A stretch of 64,000 nucleotides of DNA from assembly GCF_000186865.1 (NCBI RefSeq), contig NW_008705583.1:450101-514100 (forward strand), given 5' to 3'. Position 1 is the stretch's first letter; each line of letters begins with the position of its first letter. The DNA is from Aureococcus anophagefferens (Eukaryota > Sar > Pelagophyceae > Pelagomonadales > Pelagomonadaceae). This document shows, in pieces, positions 38,356 to 48,643 of this stretch. Both the position numbers and the translations under genes were made by a program. A model generated the notes under the pieces. The model saw only the letters and a list, made by a program, of their open reading frames with translations, had not been told where the DNA came from and did not search any database.

Positions 38356-41300
38356 ATGAACGTCCGCGACACCATGCCCATGGCGGACCTCAAGGGCATG
38401 ATGGTGGGCAAGGACGCGCTGGGGCCCGACGCCGCCAAGCGGCCCGTCGTGACGCGGACCTTCGAGGTCGTGCCGCGGCCCGGGAGCCGCGGGGCCCTAC
38501 GGAGCCAGCTGCCGACGACGCCCGAGGAGTTCTCCGAGGAGCGGGAGCGGGCGTCCATGAGCGTGTCGACCTGGCGCCAGGAGCGCCTCGACGAGCGCAT
38601 CCCGACGCTGCCGACGCGGACGACCATGTCCGCGCCGGTCTTCGCGAAGCCGCCGTCCGCGGACGCGGCGACGCAGTACCCGGCGGCCGAGGCCGAGGAC
38701 CACCGGAGCGTGCGCACGCTGGAGACGCGCCGCTCCGTGAACACGGCGCCGACGCTCGACACGACCGCGTACAGCGGTTCAGCGTGGGCTTCCGGCACGT
38801 TCGGCCACGTGATCCCGCGGCCCGGCTCCGTGGGCTCCGGGTCCATCACGCGCCCGGGCTCCGTCGGGAGCGGCGCGTCGTCGCGGCGTCGACGGCACCA
38901 GAAGCACCCGCTGGACCCCGTGCCGCGGCGCGCCGCGCGGTCCAAGCGCGAGCTCCTCCCGCTCGCGGAGCTCGGCGGCGCGGCGACGGTGCACGGCTGG
39001 TGCGTGTCCTACGTCGACGAGTCGCGGTCCTGGAACTCCCTGAGCCTCTGGGCCGAGAGCCGCATCGACGAGGCGGACACGCTGAGCCCCGGGCCCAAGC
39101 CCAACAAGCCGCGGACCGTGATTTTGGTCGACGTCTTCCGCCGCGTGTCCAGCCTCTTCGGCCGCTTCCAGCCCGTCATGAAGCTCATTTTAAAGGAGAT
39201 GCTCACGGCCATCTACTGGGACGCCGCCGAGGTCGAGGACCCGAGCGACTGGGGCGACGAGGACCTCTACGCGCGGCTCACGTTCTTCGAGCACAACGTC
39301 CATATGCGGAACCAGGTCGAGAGCTACCGCGCGCTCATCCTGGAGGACGAGGACGAGGACGACGTGTTGACGCAGTTCAAGCACAAGTCCGGCAAGGCCT
39401 TCAAGGCCATGCTCAACCCGGAGGTGCGCCTCGTGCGGGGCATGATCTTCCGGGCCTGGGCGGGCCACGTGCGCCAGTGCGTCGTGCTGCGGCAGCGCGT
39501 CGCGCACATGATGATTTTGCGCTTGATGTACGGCCTGAAGCGGCGCTGCTTCGCGGCGCTGATCTACTACACGAAGACGGAGCGGGAGCTGAAGCTGCGG
39601 ATCGTCAAGGAGAACGTGGACCCCTTCGAGGCCTTCGCGCACCAGCACCGCCACTACGTCGGCGCGCTCGTCGGCGTGCTCGAGGAGCGCGCGCCGGGCT
39701 TCTTCCGGGGCCCCGTGAACTCGCCGGGGGGCCTGCTCAAGGAGGTGGCGCGGCTGATCTACAAGGGCGACATCCCGGACTGGGTCGACAAGAAGCAGAT
39801 CCTCAAGGAGCTCCGCATCTTCGACGAGGTCAAGCAGGTCGAGCAGAAGGAGTGCCCCATCTGCGCCGAGCGGCGCTGGCGCACGGAGCGCGCGCGGTCC
39901 ATCGGCACGCAGACCGTCGACGGCGACGAGAAGGAGGCGAAGAAGAAGAAGAAGAAGAAGCCCGCGGAGCACAAGGTCGCGCCGCTCGCCGTCGACACGG
40001 TCATGACCTTGATCGGCGAGATCTACGATTCGGTCGTCGTCCAGGAGAACAAGGTCTACGGCGCCAAGCTCCAGGGCGTGCCCTACACGCAGCTCACGCT
40101 CCACGAGCTCGTGCGCGACTTCCTGATCCGGAAGTACGGCATCCGCACCTTAGCGAACAAGAACTTCCAGGGGTTGGTGAACTGCATCGCGGACACGGCG
40201 GGCAACGAGCGCATCGACACGTTCTCCCTGCTCTTCGCCGACGCGGGCAAGCAGGGCGGCGCGGGCGGCGAGATCAAGGTCCAGCGGCGCAAGTCGTTCG
40301 TGCCCGGCGGCCGCCGGCGGACCGAGGCGCGCGGCTCGCCGACGATCCGCGGGCCGCCCGTCGACGCGAAGAAGAAGGAGAAGGACGACGACGACGCCGA
40401 CGACCCGTCGAAGTACAACGACGAGCTCTTCCAGATGTTCTCCTTTCTGCTGGCGACGATCCACTCGCTGACGAAGGACGTCGTGCCGAAGATCTCCATC
40501 ACCTTCAACTCCAAGGAGAAGCAGGTGCTGAAGGTCGCCTTCGTCACGGCCGCGCGCGCGACGCTGGCGAAGACCGTCGCCGCCGAGGACCCGGCCTGGG
40601 ACCGCTTCATGCGGGACCTGGACCGGCTGCCGGCGCAGGCGCCGCCGGGCATCTCGAACAAGATGCGCAAGGAGAAGGAGACGATCACCGTGGACTCGGC
40701 GATCACGCTCATCATGCCCCTCCTCAAGCAGGAGCTCGAGGGCAAGAACGAGGAGAAGCAGATGTCCAAGGCCGCGCGCGTGATCCAGAAGGCGTGGCGC
40801 CAGCGCATGCAGCGCGTCGAATTCGCGTCCACGAACAAGGCGGCCTGGGCCCGCGTCTTCGAGCGCGTCGACGTGAAGATGCACCCGCACCCGGAGCACC
40901 GCAACTGCTTCACCTACGACGAGTTCTGCATGCTAATCGAGCTCGGCTGCAAGCGGCACCAGGCCGAGGAGCTCGTCATGATCCTGTTCAACGACTGGCA
41001 CACGCGCTGCGACGACATGCTGTTGGACGAGCTCGACGAGCGGCGCGTCCAGATGGACCGCAACATGGCCGCGACGGTCATCCAGCGCCAGATGCGCATC
41101 ATGAACGAGTTCGCGAAGAAGAAGGAGCTCGTGCGGTCGCAGTCGTCGCGCAAGTCGCTCGTCATGAACCTCGAGGCGGCCCAGGCCCAGCTCGCGACCC
41201 TGCTCAAGCACCAGCAGGCCGTCGCCGCCATCGAGAAGATGTTCGTCTTCACCGTGTCCAAGGTGCAGACGGAGGAGGAGGCCGCGATCGCGCTCGAGAA

Positions 41301-41379
41301 CGCGCGCGGGCCCGTCGCCGCGGAGGCGTTCGGCGTCGTCATGGCCGAGTACGGGTTTTCCTGCCCGCTGGATTCTTAG
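38356..41379 (+). CDS. Large IQ-motif protein of unknown function
   Basis: 1007 residues, intron-free. After a basic, Arg/Pro-rich N-terminus, a helical region contains ARLTFFEHNVHMRNQVESYR and repeated charged helices. KKKKKKPAEHK splits the middle. Two IQ motifs occur in the last quarter (RVIQKAWRQRMQRVEF and TVIQRQMRIMNEF) and should bind calmodulin or calmodulin-like light chains. A C-H-x2-C-like element (EQKECPICAERRW) is present but single. An EF-hand-like stretch (RNCFTYDEFCMLIELGC) lies between the IQ motifs. The mix suggests a cytoskeletal or flagellar scaffold; this is inference only. Met at 38251 is an alternative start. Confidence 0.75.
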   Translation: MNVRDTMPMADLKGMMVGKDALGPDAAKRPVVTRTFEVVPRPGSRGALRSQLPTTPEEFSEERERASMSVSTWRQERLDERIPTLPTRTTMSAPVFAKPPSADAATQYPAAEAEDHRSVRTLETRRSVNTAPTLDTTAYSGSAWASGTFGHVIPRPGSVGSGSITRPGSVGSGASSRRRRHQKHPLDPVPRRAARSKRELLPLAELGGAATVHGWCVSYVDESRSWNSLSLWAESRIDEADTLSPGPKPNKPRTVILVDVFRRVSSLFGRFQPVMKLILKEMLTAIYWDAAEVEDPSDWGDEDLYARLTFFEHNVHMRNQVESYRALILEDEDEDDVLTQFKHKSGKAFKAMLNPEVRLVRGMIFRAWAGHVRQCVVLRQRVAHMMILRLMYGLKRRCFAALIYYTKTERELKLRIVKENVDPFEAFAHQHRHYVGALVGVLEERAPGFFRGPVNSPGGLLKEVARLIYKGDIPDWVDKKQILKELRIFDEVKQVEQKECPICAERRWRTERARSIGTQTVDGDEKEAKKKKKKKPAEHKVAPLAVDTVMTLIGEIYDSVVVQENKVYGAKLQGVPYTQLTLHELVRDFLIRKYGIRTLANKNFQGLVNCIADTAGNERIDTFSLLFADAGKQGGAGGEIKVQRRKSFVPGGRRRTEARGSPTIRGPPVDAKKKEKDDDDADDPSKYNDELFQMFSFLLATIHSLTKDVVPKISITFNSKEKQVLKVAFVTAARATLAKTVAAEDPAWDRFMRDLDRLPAQAPPGISNKMRKEKETITVDSAITLIMPLLKQELEGKNEEKQMSKAARVIQKAWRQRMQRVEFASTNKAAWARVFERVDVKMHPHPEHRNCFTYDEFCMLIELGCKRHQAEELVMILFNDWHTRCDDMLLDELDERRVQMDRNMAATVIQRQMRIMNEFAKKKELVRSQSSRKSLVMNLEAAQAQLATLLKHQQAVAAIEKMFVFTVSKVQTEEEAAIALENARGPVAAEAFGVVMAEYGFSCPLDS

Positions 41380-41629
41380 TAACATAACGGTAGCGCCATA
41401 GTGACATGGCATCGGAAACGATGCTCATAGACAGAATGGACATGTCATGGGACATGTCCAACATAGGAGATCGTGCGGGGTCGTCGCCGAAATACCTCAG
41501 GCTCGAGGAGACGACGCGCGGTGCTCGAGGCGACGCACGAGCCGGCCAAAATCGAGCTCGACTTCGCTGCGGGCGCGCCCGTCGCGCTCCGCGAGTTCGA
41601 CGCCGCGGACACAAGGGGGAGGGGAGGTG

Positions 41630-42874
41630 ATGATCAAAGTCGAGGTGGTGTGGGAGGCCCTGGACACAGGCGATCTCAGCTCGCGGATATTTAACACGGA
41701 GGCGGGGGAGACCGTGGAGTACTACGCGACGCGGATCTACGGCTTCGGGGTCCCGCGTATCGTCGCATGGGAAGAATATGATGGCGAACCTCAGGGATTC
41801 GTGCCCCTCGCGCTTGACGACGTTGTCACGTATTCGTCAAGACTGATCCTGCGCGCGCGAATTCCCGAGGAAGACACGCACTTGATGTTCATGTACAGGG
41901 AACATGGTACCGCGTATGTGCCAGTGGGTGGCATGTCTTTTGCAGACAATATGGCCCTGCTCGAGCTCGATCCCTACGACTGCGCGATGGTTCTTGCGAA
42001 GCGCATTCTCGAGAGATCTAAAGATTCGAGGGACAACGAAGTACAAGAAGCTGCGCGCCGTCTACTGAAGTCCAAGCCGCCGTTCGAGGACCTGAAAGCT
42101 TCTGCGGCGGCGGCATACAGCACCAAGCAGCCGACTGACGAGGACCTGCTCTACGAATTCTACCAAAACCGTAACAGTCGCATACCCGTTGACCCTTCCG
42201 CGAAAGTCTCCGAAAGCATCAAACTGCTCCGCGGCCGACGCCGGTGTCATATGATTTTACTCCAGCGAGCGCGCAGCGCCGACGATCCATCCGCGAAGCC
42301 CGCTCCGCCTCGCGGCGCGTCGGAAGAGCTTCCCGCCGTCAAGCCCAAGGGCAGGAGGAGCTCGTTCATCATCTTCTGCGACAAGCAACGCCCGGCCCTG
42401 GAGAAGAAGGGCATGTCTCCCCGCGAAATCGGCGCGCCCACGGCGTCAAAGGATCGAAGCCTTTTTTTTTCGCGCGCTAAGCCTCCGTTCTCTCCGCAGG
42501 CAGAAAATGCGGCGAGCTCTGGTCCGTGCTGACGCCGGAAGAGATGCAAAAGTATCAGGCGTTGGCTGACGAGGACGCGGTGCGCTACATGAAAGAGAAT
42601 CAGCTGTATGCTGAGTCACTACGTACGAGATCCATACAGGAGATGCGGCGCGCCGAAGAGACCGCCGCGAAGCCGCCGCCGCCTCCGGCCGACGAGCCCG
42701 CCGCGACGCCGGCGCCGGCGCCGGAGCTCCTCACCGGCGCGGCCGGCCTTTTGCAAATTTTGGATGAGTTCAAGATAAAAAACGGCGGCGTCGACGACCC
42801 GTATTACGCAGCCATGCGCGGCGCGCTCGAGGAGCTCGAAATCGAGGAGCGCGATAACCCCCCCGTCCGTTGTA
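41630..42874 (+). CDS. HMG-box protein, two exons, lower GC than neighbours
   Basis: Exon 1 (41630-42431) encodes about 267 residues of unknown fold (VEYYATRIYGFGVPRIVAWEE…), ending in the first half of an HMG box (RRSSFIIFCDKQRPALEKKG). Exon 2 (from 42500) continues GRKCGELWSVLTPEEMQKYQ, completing helices 2-3. The intron is GC-AG: GCGCGC at 42432, CCGCAG at 42499. HMG boxes bend DNA. The stop is blurred by a poly-C tract (42858-42864): with 7 C the frame runs on into the opposite gene, with 8 C it stops at TAA near 42872. An upstream coding-like stretch at 41520-41610 may be an additional first exon. Confidence 0.75.
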
Positions 42875-42975
42875 ACTTACTAGCCCCGCCCCTCGCGGCG
42901 CGCTCGAGGAGCTCGAAATCGAGGAGCGCGATAACCCCCCCCGTCCGTTGTGATTTACTAGCCCCGCCCCTCGCC
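42821..42975. repeat. Tandem duplication of ~77 bp at convergent gene ends
   Basis: Unit 1 is 42821-42897 and unit 2 is 42898-42975. They differ by one C in a homopolymer (7 versus 8) and a few substitutions (TAACTTACTAG versus TGATTTACTAG). The unit carries both the 3' end of the HMG-box gene and the final codons plus stop of the sulfotransferase gene on the other strand. Confidence 0.9.
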
Positions 42976-44076
42976 GCCGGGCGTCCGCCCCCACTCGGCG
43001 CACGCGTGGCCCGCGAGGTCGAAGAGCCGCGCGTTGAAGGGCGCCGTGAAGTTCGCGACGGCGCGGCGCGCGGCCGGGTCCATGGGCTTCCGCGCGCTCC
43101 GCGCCGCCGCGTCGGCCCAGGGCGTCACCGCCCCGTAGCCGCGGTGCTGGGCGCCCGCGTTGTACTTGCCCTTGCCGACGACGGGCCCGAAGTCGAAGGC
43201 GTCGAGGCCGAGGTGACCGGCGACGCGCGCCATCTCCGCCGCCGCCCTGCCCGCGTCGCCCAGATCCTCTGAGCAAATGAGCAAAATATCCGCCGCGTCG
43301 TGGACCGCGTACCACCACTCGAGGTTCGCCGCGTAGAGGCTCCGGCCCACGAGCTGGCGCCAGAGGTGCTGGTTCGCGCGCGGCATCGACCTCGCGGCCG
43401 AGAAGCCCGACGCCGCGGTCTTCGCGTAGGCCCGCGCCGCGGCGCCGACCTGGTGCTCGGCCGTCGTGCCGCCGTAGCAGTTCGCGCTCAGGTCGTGGAG
43501 CTTCCGTCCGTCCTTCCCCGGCGTCCCTTTGTCGTCGCGGAAAAATTCCTCGAGGAGCGCCACCTCCGCGTCGACGAGGAGCCCGAAGGGGAGCGCGTTC
43601 GCCCCGGCCGACGTCACGTAGTTGTAGTAGTAGGACGAGTAGGCCCGCTCCGCCGGGTCGCGCGCGATGCAGAGCACGCGGACGCCCGCGAGGTGCGCGT
43701 AGACGCGACGGGGAACGTTCGAGTACTGCGCGTAGCCGGGGCTCGCCTCGCCGGAGATCTCGCCGGGTTTGAGCGTCTTCGGGAAGTGGGCGAGGTAGCG
43801 CGTGGCGAAGCTGTTCTTGTCGTAGGCGTGGTCGAACCACTGGAGCTGCTTCTGCGAGGCCGGACGCACGCTCGGGTGGCCGACGAGGTAGTAGTAGAGG
43901 CTGCTCGTGCCGCACTTGCCGATGCCGATGATGAGGAAGCTCGGCTTGCAGTGGCTGTTCTCGCAGGGCTTGCCGCCGTAGGCCAGCGCGTTCCTCGGCG
44001 CCGTCGCGGCGCCGCGGCGCAGCCCGACGAGGACGGCGGCGACGGCGAGCACCGCGGGCGCCAAGGCGCGGCGCAT
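42958..44076 (-). CDS. Carbohydrate (heparan-sulfate-type) sulfotransferase, type II membrane protein
   Basis: 372 residues. The N-terminal anchor is VLAVAAVLVGLRRG. The PAPS sites are FLIIGIGKCGTSSLYYYL (5'-phosphosulfate loop) and VRVLCIARDPAERAYSSYYY (3'-phosphate site, with the Ser). The lumenal C-terminus includes ICSEDLGD and LRFD-like regions. The enzyme would transfer sulfate from PAPS to a glycan in the Golgi, consistent with sulfated surface polysaccharides; the acceptor is unknown. A copy of its last codons is present in the adjacent 77-bp duplication. Its start is 240 bases from the divergent His-rich gene. Confidence 0.88.
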   Translation of the reverse strand: MRRALAPAVLAVAAVLVGLRRGAATAPRNALAYGGKPCENSHCKPSFLIIGIGKCGTSSLYYYLVGHPSVRPASQKQLQWFDHAYDKNSFATRYLAHFPKTLKPGEISGEASPGYAQYSNVPRRVYAHLAGVRVLCIARDPAERAYSSYYYNYVTSAGANALPFGLLVDAEVALLEEFFRDDKGTPGKDGRKLHDLSANCYGGTTAEHQVGAAARAYAKTAASGFSAARSMPRANQHLWRQLVGRSLYAANLEWWYAVHDAADILLICSEDLGDAGRAAAEMARVAGHLGLDAFDFGPVVGKGKYNAGAQHRGYGAVTPWADAAARSARKPMDPAARRAVANFTAPFNARLFDLAGHACAEWGRTPGGEGRG

Positions 44077-44316
44077 GAGCGAATTTTTGGGCGGCGACGC
44101 GGACGGTGGCGCCGACGAGGCGGACCGCGCCGCCGGAGCCGCCGCGCGCCGCTTGGCGCCGCGCTTCGCCGTCGTCGCGACGAGGCTGCGAGCTGCCACA
44201 AGAGTGACTTCAGGAGACGGTCTACTCGAGCTGCTCGAGCGGCACCTTGCCGCCGCAGTGCTGTTAACCTCTCCTAGCCTAGCACAGTTTGCGGCGCTAA
44301 ACTCGGGTAGGAGACG

Positions 44317-47300
44317 ATGCGCGGGCTGCCCGCGGGCCCCGGTGGCCCCCTGCGGAAGTCGAACGGGCGCAGTCCCGCGTCGCTCGGCGCCGACATCGAG
44401 GAGATCGACGCGCTGCTCGCTGCGTCGAAGCGCGCTCGGACGTCCGTCGCCGAGCGCGCGTCCAAGCTCATGTCGGAGCACGCGGCCGTCCAGCGGGGCT
44501 TCGAGCGGGAGCTCGACCGGGAGACGCTCCGCCAGAAGCCCAAGGAGAAACTCAAGCGCCGCTCCGGCGCGGACCACGCGCTCCTCTTCCACCTCGCGCA
44601 CGCGCCGGACCAGCCCGCGGACGAGGCCGCCGCCGCGGCCGCGGAGCGGCCGCGGCGCCGCAAGCCCGAGGAGTCGCCGCCGCCCGACGACGCCGTCATC
44701 CCGCCGCCGCCGAGCTACGCGAGCGAGACGGAGGCGCGCGAGTGGGACGAGTACTACCGGTTCTGCGCGCGCGGCGCGCTCTTCAAGGCGCTCGACCGCG
44801 GCCGCGACGCGGAAGACGGCGCCGCGCGGCGTTTGGCGGAGACCATGGCCGAGCTCGAGGCCGCCCCGGGCTGGGCGGCGCTCGTGGGCGACGTCGACGA
44901 CGAGGCCGACGGCGAGGACGCCGACGTCGCCGCGGAGCAGGCCGCGGAGGTCGACGCGCTCGACGAGACGCGGCGGAAACGCGAGGCGGAGCTCGCGGCC
45001 GTCCGCCGGGCCTCCGGCGCGGAGATCGCGGCGCGCCTCGACGCCTACGACCCCGTGGGCCCCCGGGCGCCGGGCCACGAGCACCGGCTCCGCGACCTGG
45101 GCCTCAAGTACCCGTCGCCGGCCTACGTCGTCCGCGAGGCCGAGGAGCGGTACGCGTCGGCCGCGCGCGACGCGCGCATCGCCGCGCGCGCCGCGTCGGC
45201 GCCGGCGCCCGCGGCGGCCGTCGACGACGGGCCCAGCGAGGAGGAGCGCGCCGCCGCTCTAGAGGCGGACGCGCGCGAGGCCGCGGCCGCGGCCGCGGCC
45301 GCGATGAAGGCGCTCGTCCACGAGGCGGCTTTGGAGGCGCTCGAGTCGCTGAGCGCGCAGACGGAGTCCCAGTCTTTGGCATCCGGCGAGTCCGCGTCGG
45401 CGTCGAGCCACAGCGGGAAGCACCACCACCACCACCGCCACCACCACAAGAAGGCGCCGGGCAGCCCCGGGTCGCACCACGGGTCGCACCACGGCCACCA
45501 CCACCTGCCCGGCGCGTCCGTCGCCGCGGAGATGGCCGAGATCATCAAGCAGGACGAGCACGTCGCGTCCATGATGCACGAGCTGCCGAGCAACCCCGAC
45601 GGCCTCATCGACGCCCAGACGGGCAAGGCCCAGCTCATGTCGGAGATCGTCGCCGAGCACACGGTCCGCGTCGACCTCTCGTTCCCTTCTTTGGAGTCGT
45701 TCCGCCGCGCGGAGCACGACGTCGCGTCCTACTTCATGCCCGACTACAGCGCCCACCTCTCCGAGCCCCACGGCGGCGGCGGCGGCTTCTGGTCCGGCGT
45801 CCGCGCGGAGACGCGGCGCGCGCGCCTCGCGCCCGACGACGAGTCGCACTCGACGGGCTCGCACCGGCGGCCGCGCCACGGCGGCGCGGGCCACCAGCGG
45901 AGCCACGACGCCGACGAGGTGCGGGCCCACGGCCTCGAGCCGGCCCTGCCGGGCCACCAGCCCGCGGAGCGGCCCGAGGCGAGCCCGACGGCGACGCTCG
46001 ACACGCTCCTCCGCGAGGGCGTCGCGTGCCTCGCGACGCTGCCCCTGCCGGGCCTCGCGCGGGACGCGCTCGAGAGCTCCCAGTTCGCGGCGGCGGCCGC
46101 CGCCTGCGCCGAGGCCGTCGCCGCGGCGCTCGCGGCGGACGCCGCGCAGCGCGAGGCGCCGAACGCGTCCGTCGTCACGGGCATGCCCGCGGACGACGCG
46201 CGGCCCCTCATCGCCTGCGCCATCGCCGAGCTCGTCGCGTCGCCCGCGGCGGCCATGGTCGTCGACGCGGCGCGGGCGCCGACGGCCTACGAGTGCGACC
46301 GCTACTGCTCCGCGTGCGCCGCGGCGACGCGCGCGCATTTCTTGAGCGTCGCGCCCGAGGGCTCCGAGGTCCGGCCGCCGCCCGTGTCCTTCGCGCATTT
46401 GGCGGCGTTCTGCGCGACGGCGGCGCGCCTGGAGCACGACTCGGGCATGGAGCTCGTCGCGCGGAGCGAGAAGGCGGCGCTCGCGGCGGACGACGCCTTG
46501 GCGTGCCTCGACGAGCCGGGCGAGCACACGGTCAAGGGTTTGCTGGAGCAGGAGGGGCTCCTGGGCCCCGCGCAGGACAAGTTCCGCGACTTCGTCACGT
46601 CGCCGGCGTTCCGGGCCGCGGTCCAGGCCCAGACGAACAAGCAGCTGGCGAAGCACGGGGGTTTGGGAGCCGCGGCGGCGTGGCGCGTCGTCCTGGCGGC
46701 GCGCGACGCGCTGGCGAACCAGGCGGCCGTGCGCGTCGACGTCGCCGCGGCGACGGACCCGGAGGACGGCGCCGACGCGACGGCGAGGTGTTTTGATATT
46801 ATTGAAGAAAACAAGCAACATCATCATACCCAAACCGTGCACCACGGCCGCCGCCGCATCTCCATCGTAGACACCGCGAGCCGCTTCACGGAGTTCGCGA
46901 CCTTCGCGCTTCTACGGGCGGCGCTGCGCGAGCGGCGCGACGACGCGCGGCGCGACGCGGCCGCGGAGCTCGCCTACGTGGACCTGGCGCGGTGCCCGCC
47001 GAGCGCGGAGCAGGGCTGCCTCGACGTCGTGCACCGTTTGGTGGATTTAGGCGCCTTACCGGCCTCGGCGGCGCGGCTCCTGGGGTCCGCGGAGCTCGCG
47101 CGGGGCCTGGACGCGGCGCTCGCGCGCCGCGACGCGCAGCGCGCGCNNNNNNNNNNNNNNNNNNNNNNNNNNNNNNNNNNNNNNNNNNNNNNNNNNCGCG
47201 CGCGTCCCCGCGCCCGCGCTCGCGGCGGGGCCGCGCGCGGACCGCGACCGCGCGCGCGCGCGCTTCGCCTACGCGCTGCTCCTCGCCGTGCTCGAGACGT

Positions 47301-48280
47301 CGCGCTGCGGCGGCGCTTTGGCGGCGCGCGTCGCGCGCGCGGCGGCGGCCGGCGAGGCGCTCGAGGACGAGGACCACGAGCCGGCGGCGCCGCTCCGCGC
47401 GGCCGAGGAGCCGTCGGCCTTCGACGCCTACGGGTCCGTGGTGACGCGCGCGCGGAGCGAGGGCGCGGAGCTTCAAAATGCCATGGCCGCGCCCGAGGCG
47501 CCGCCGGAGGTGCTCCTCGCGCGCGCGCTGCGCCGCGCGGTCGTCGAGGCGGGCGCGGTCTACGGCGCCGCGGACGTCGACGCGGACGCCGCGGACGCCG
47601 CGGACCTCGACTTCTCCGCCGCCTGGGTCGCGTTGGCGGGCCGGGGCGTCGAGTCCATGACGCCGGGCGACTGCGCGGCTCTGCTCCGGCCCTTCGCGAC
47701 GCACTGGGGCGGCGCGCCCGGCGCCGCGCTGGCCGCGCGGGCCCCGCGGGGCGGCGGCGACCCCGCCGACGACGCCGCGGCGCGCAAGGTCGCCGCGCTC
47801 CTCGCGGCGGCGACGAACGGCGTCGTCGACGCGACGTCGCTGAGCCTGTTCGTCGACGACACTTCGACGGACGCGGGCGGGTCCACCGCGGCCAACTTCT
47901 CGTCGTTCCACGCCCAGGCCGAGCGGCCCGTGCACCGCGCGTTGCGCCGCGTGCCCATCCGCCACGTGACGCCGCCGCCGGACCCGCGGCTCCACCTCGC
48001 GCCCGCGTCCAAGTTCGCGCTTCTTACGGTGGCCGTCGTCGACGGGCCCCGCGACGGCAGCGAGCCCCACGCGCCCGCGGCGCCCCAGTCCTACGCCCTC
48101 AGCGCCCTCGTCTTCCCGGGCCGCGCCGCGTCGTCGACGACCCTCGACGCCGCGGACCTCCCCGCGACGGTGGACCAGGACCGCCTCCCGGCGGAGCTCG
48201 TCCGCCGCGCGACCTTCGACGACAGCGACCTCCTCGAGCCCCTCAAGCTCCCCCGGGCCGCCGCCGCGAACGGCAACTAG
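44317..48280 (+). CDS. Large Ala-rich protein with His-rich segment, interrupted by an assembly gap
   Basis: The reading frame from 44317 runs into a 50-N gap (47147-47196). Beyond it a different frame (…RFAYALLLAVLETSRC…) continues to the stop at 48280, so the gap size is nominal. Total at least 1,300 residues. Features: charged helical N-terminus (IEEIDALLAASKRARTS), a His cluster at 45420-45510 (HHHHHRHHHKK, HHGSHHGHHH), and LPSNPDGLIDAQTGKAQLMSE. Many Ala-rich helices follow. I recognise no domain. A short AT-rich island at 46788-46840 keeps frame inside an otherwise ~75% GC gene. Function unknown; an Ala/His-rich scaffold is possible. Confidence 0.6.
47147..47196. other. Assembly gap (50 N)
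   Basis: Fifty consecutive N inside the Ala/His-rich gene, flanked on both sides by CGCGCG-rich sequence. The round number and the frame change across it indicate a placeholder of unknown true length. Confidence 0.99.
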
Positions 48281-48448
48281 AGGGGGTTGTTAAGGTTGTT
48301 TGGGGCGTGTGGAGGTTTGGCGATTTTGAGTCGCGCCGACCCCGAGGGCATTTTTTGCCTGACGCGTCTCTAAACATAGGGGGCCCGGGAGGAACCGCAT
48401 TTTTTTGCCGCGGCGGGCGCGATTTGCGACTCGAGTCCCGAGGAGGGC

Positions 48449-48622
48449 ATGGAAGACACTGAGCTTGAGCTCTTCTTCCTCGCCGTGCTTTTCTGCATAC
48501 TCATTTCCCTCGGCCCCATCGTCGATTTCCTGGCACGTCCTCCTTCGCAACGCGGTGCCGAGCTTGTGGAGGAAGCTGTGGCGGATCTGCGCGTTCGTCG
48601 CCGCCACATCAAAAAGGGCTAA
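48449..48622 (+). CDS. Candidate 57-residue single-pass membrane protein
   Basis: A complete small frame, ATG at 48449 and TAA at 48620-48622. It reads MEDTELELFFLAVLFCILIS, a strong membrane helix with an acidic N-side, followed by GPIVDFLARPPSQRG and a basic end (RVRRRHIKKG). The acidic-hydrophobic-basic layout fits a single-pass protein. The region has lower GC than the flanking gene, and nothing else explains it. No homology is recognised and length alone makes chance possible. It ends 21 bases before the ankyrin gene, so it could also be an upstream exon or uORF of that gene. Confidence 0.4.
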   Translation: MEDTELELFFLAVLFCILISLGPIVDFLARPPSQRGAELVEEAVADLRVRRRHIKKG

Positions 48623-48643
48623 GAGCTTGCGAGTCGGTCGACG

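Noticed and set aside
42526..43272. HMG-box exon 2 continuing to 43272
   Set aside because: The frame continues only because of a 7-C tract; beyond it the sequence is antisense to the sulfotransferase.
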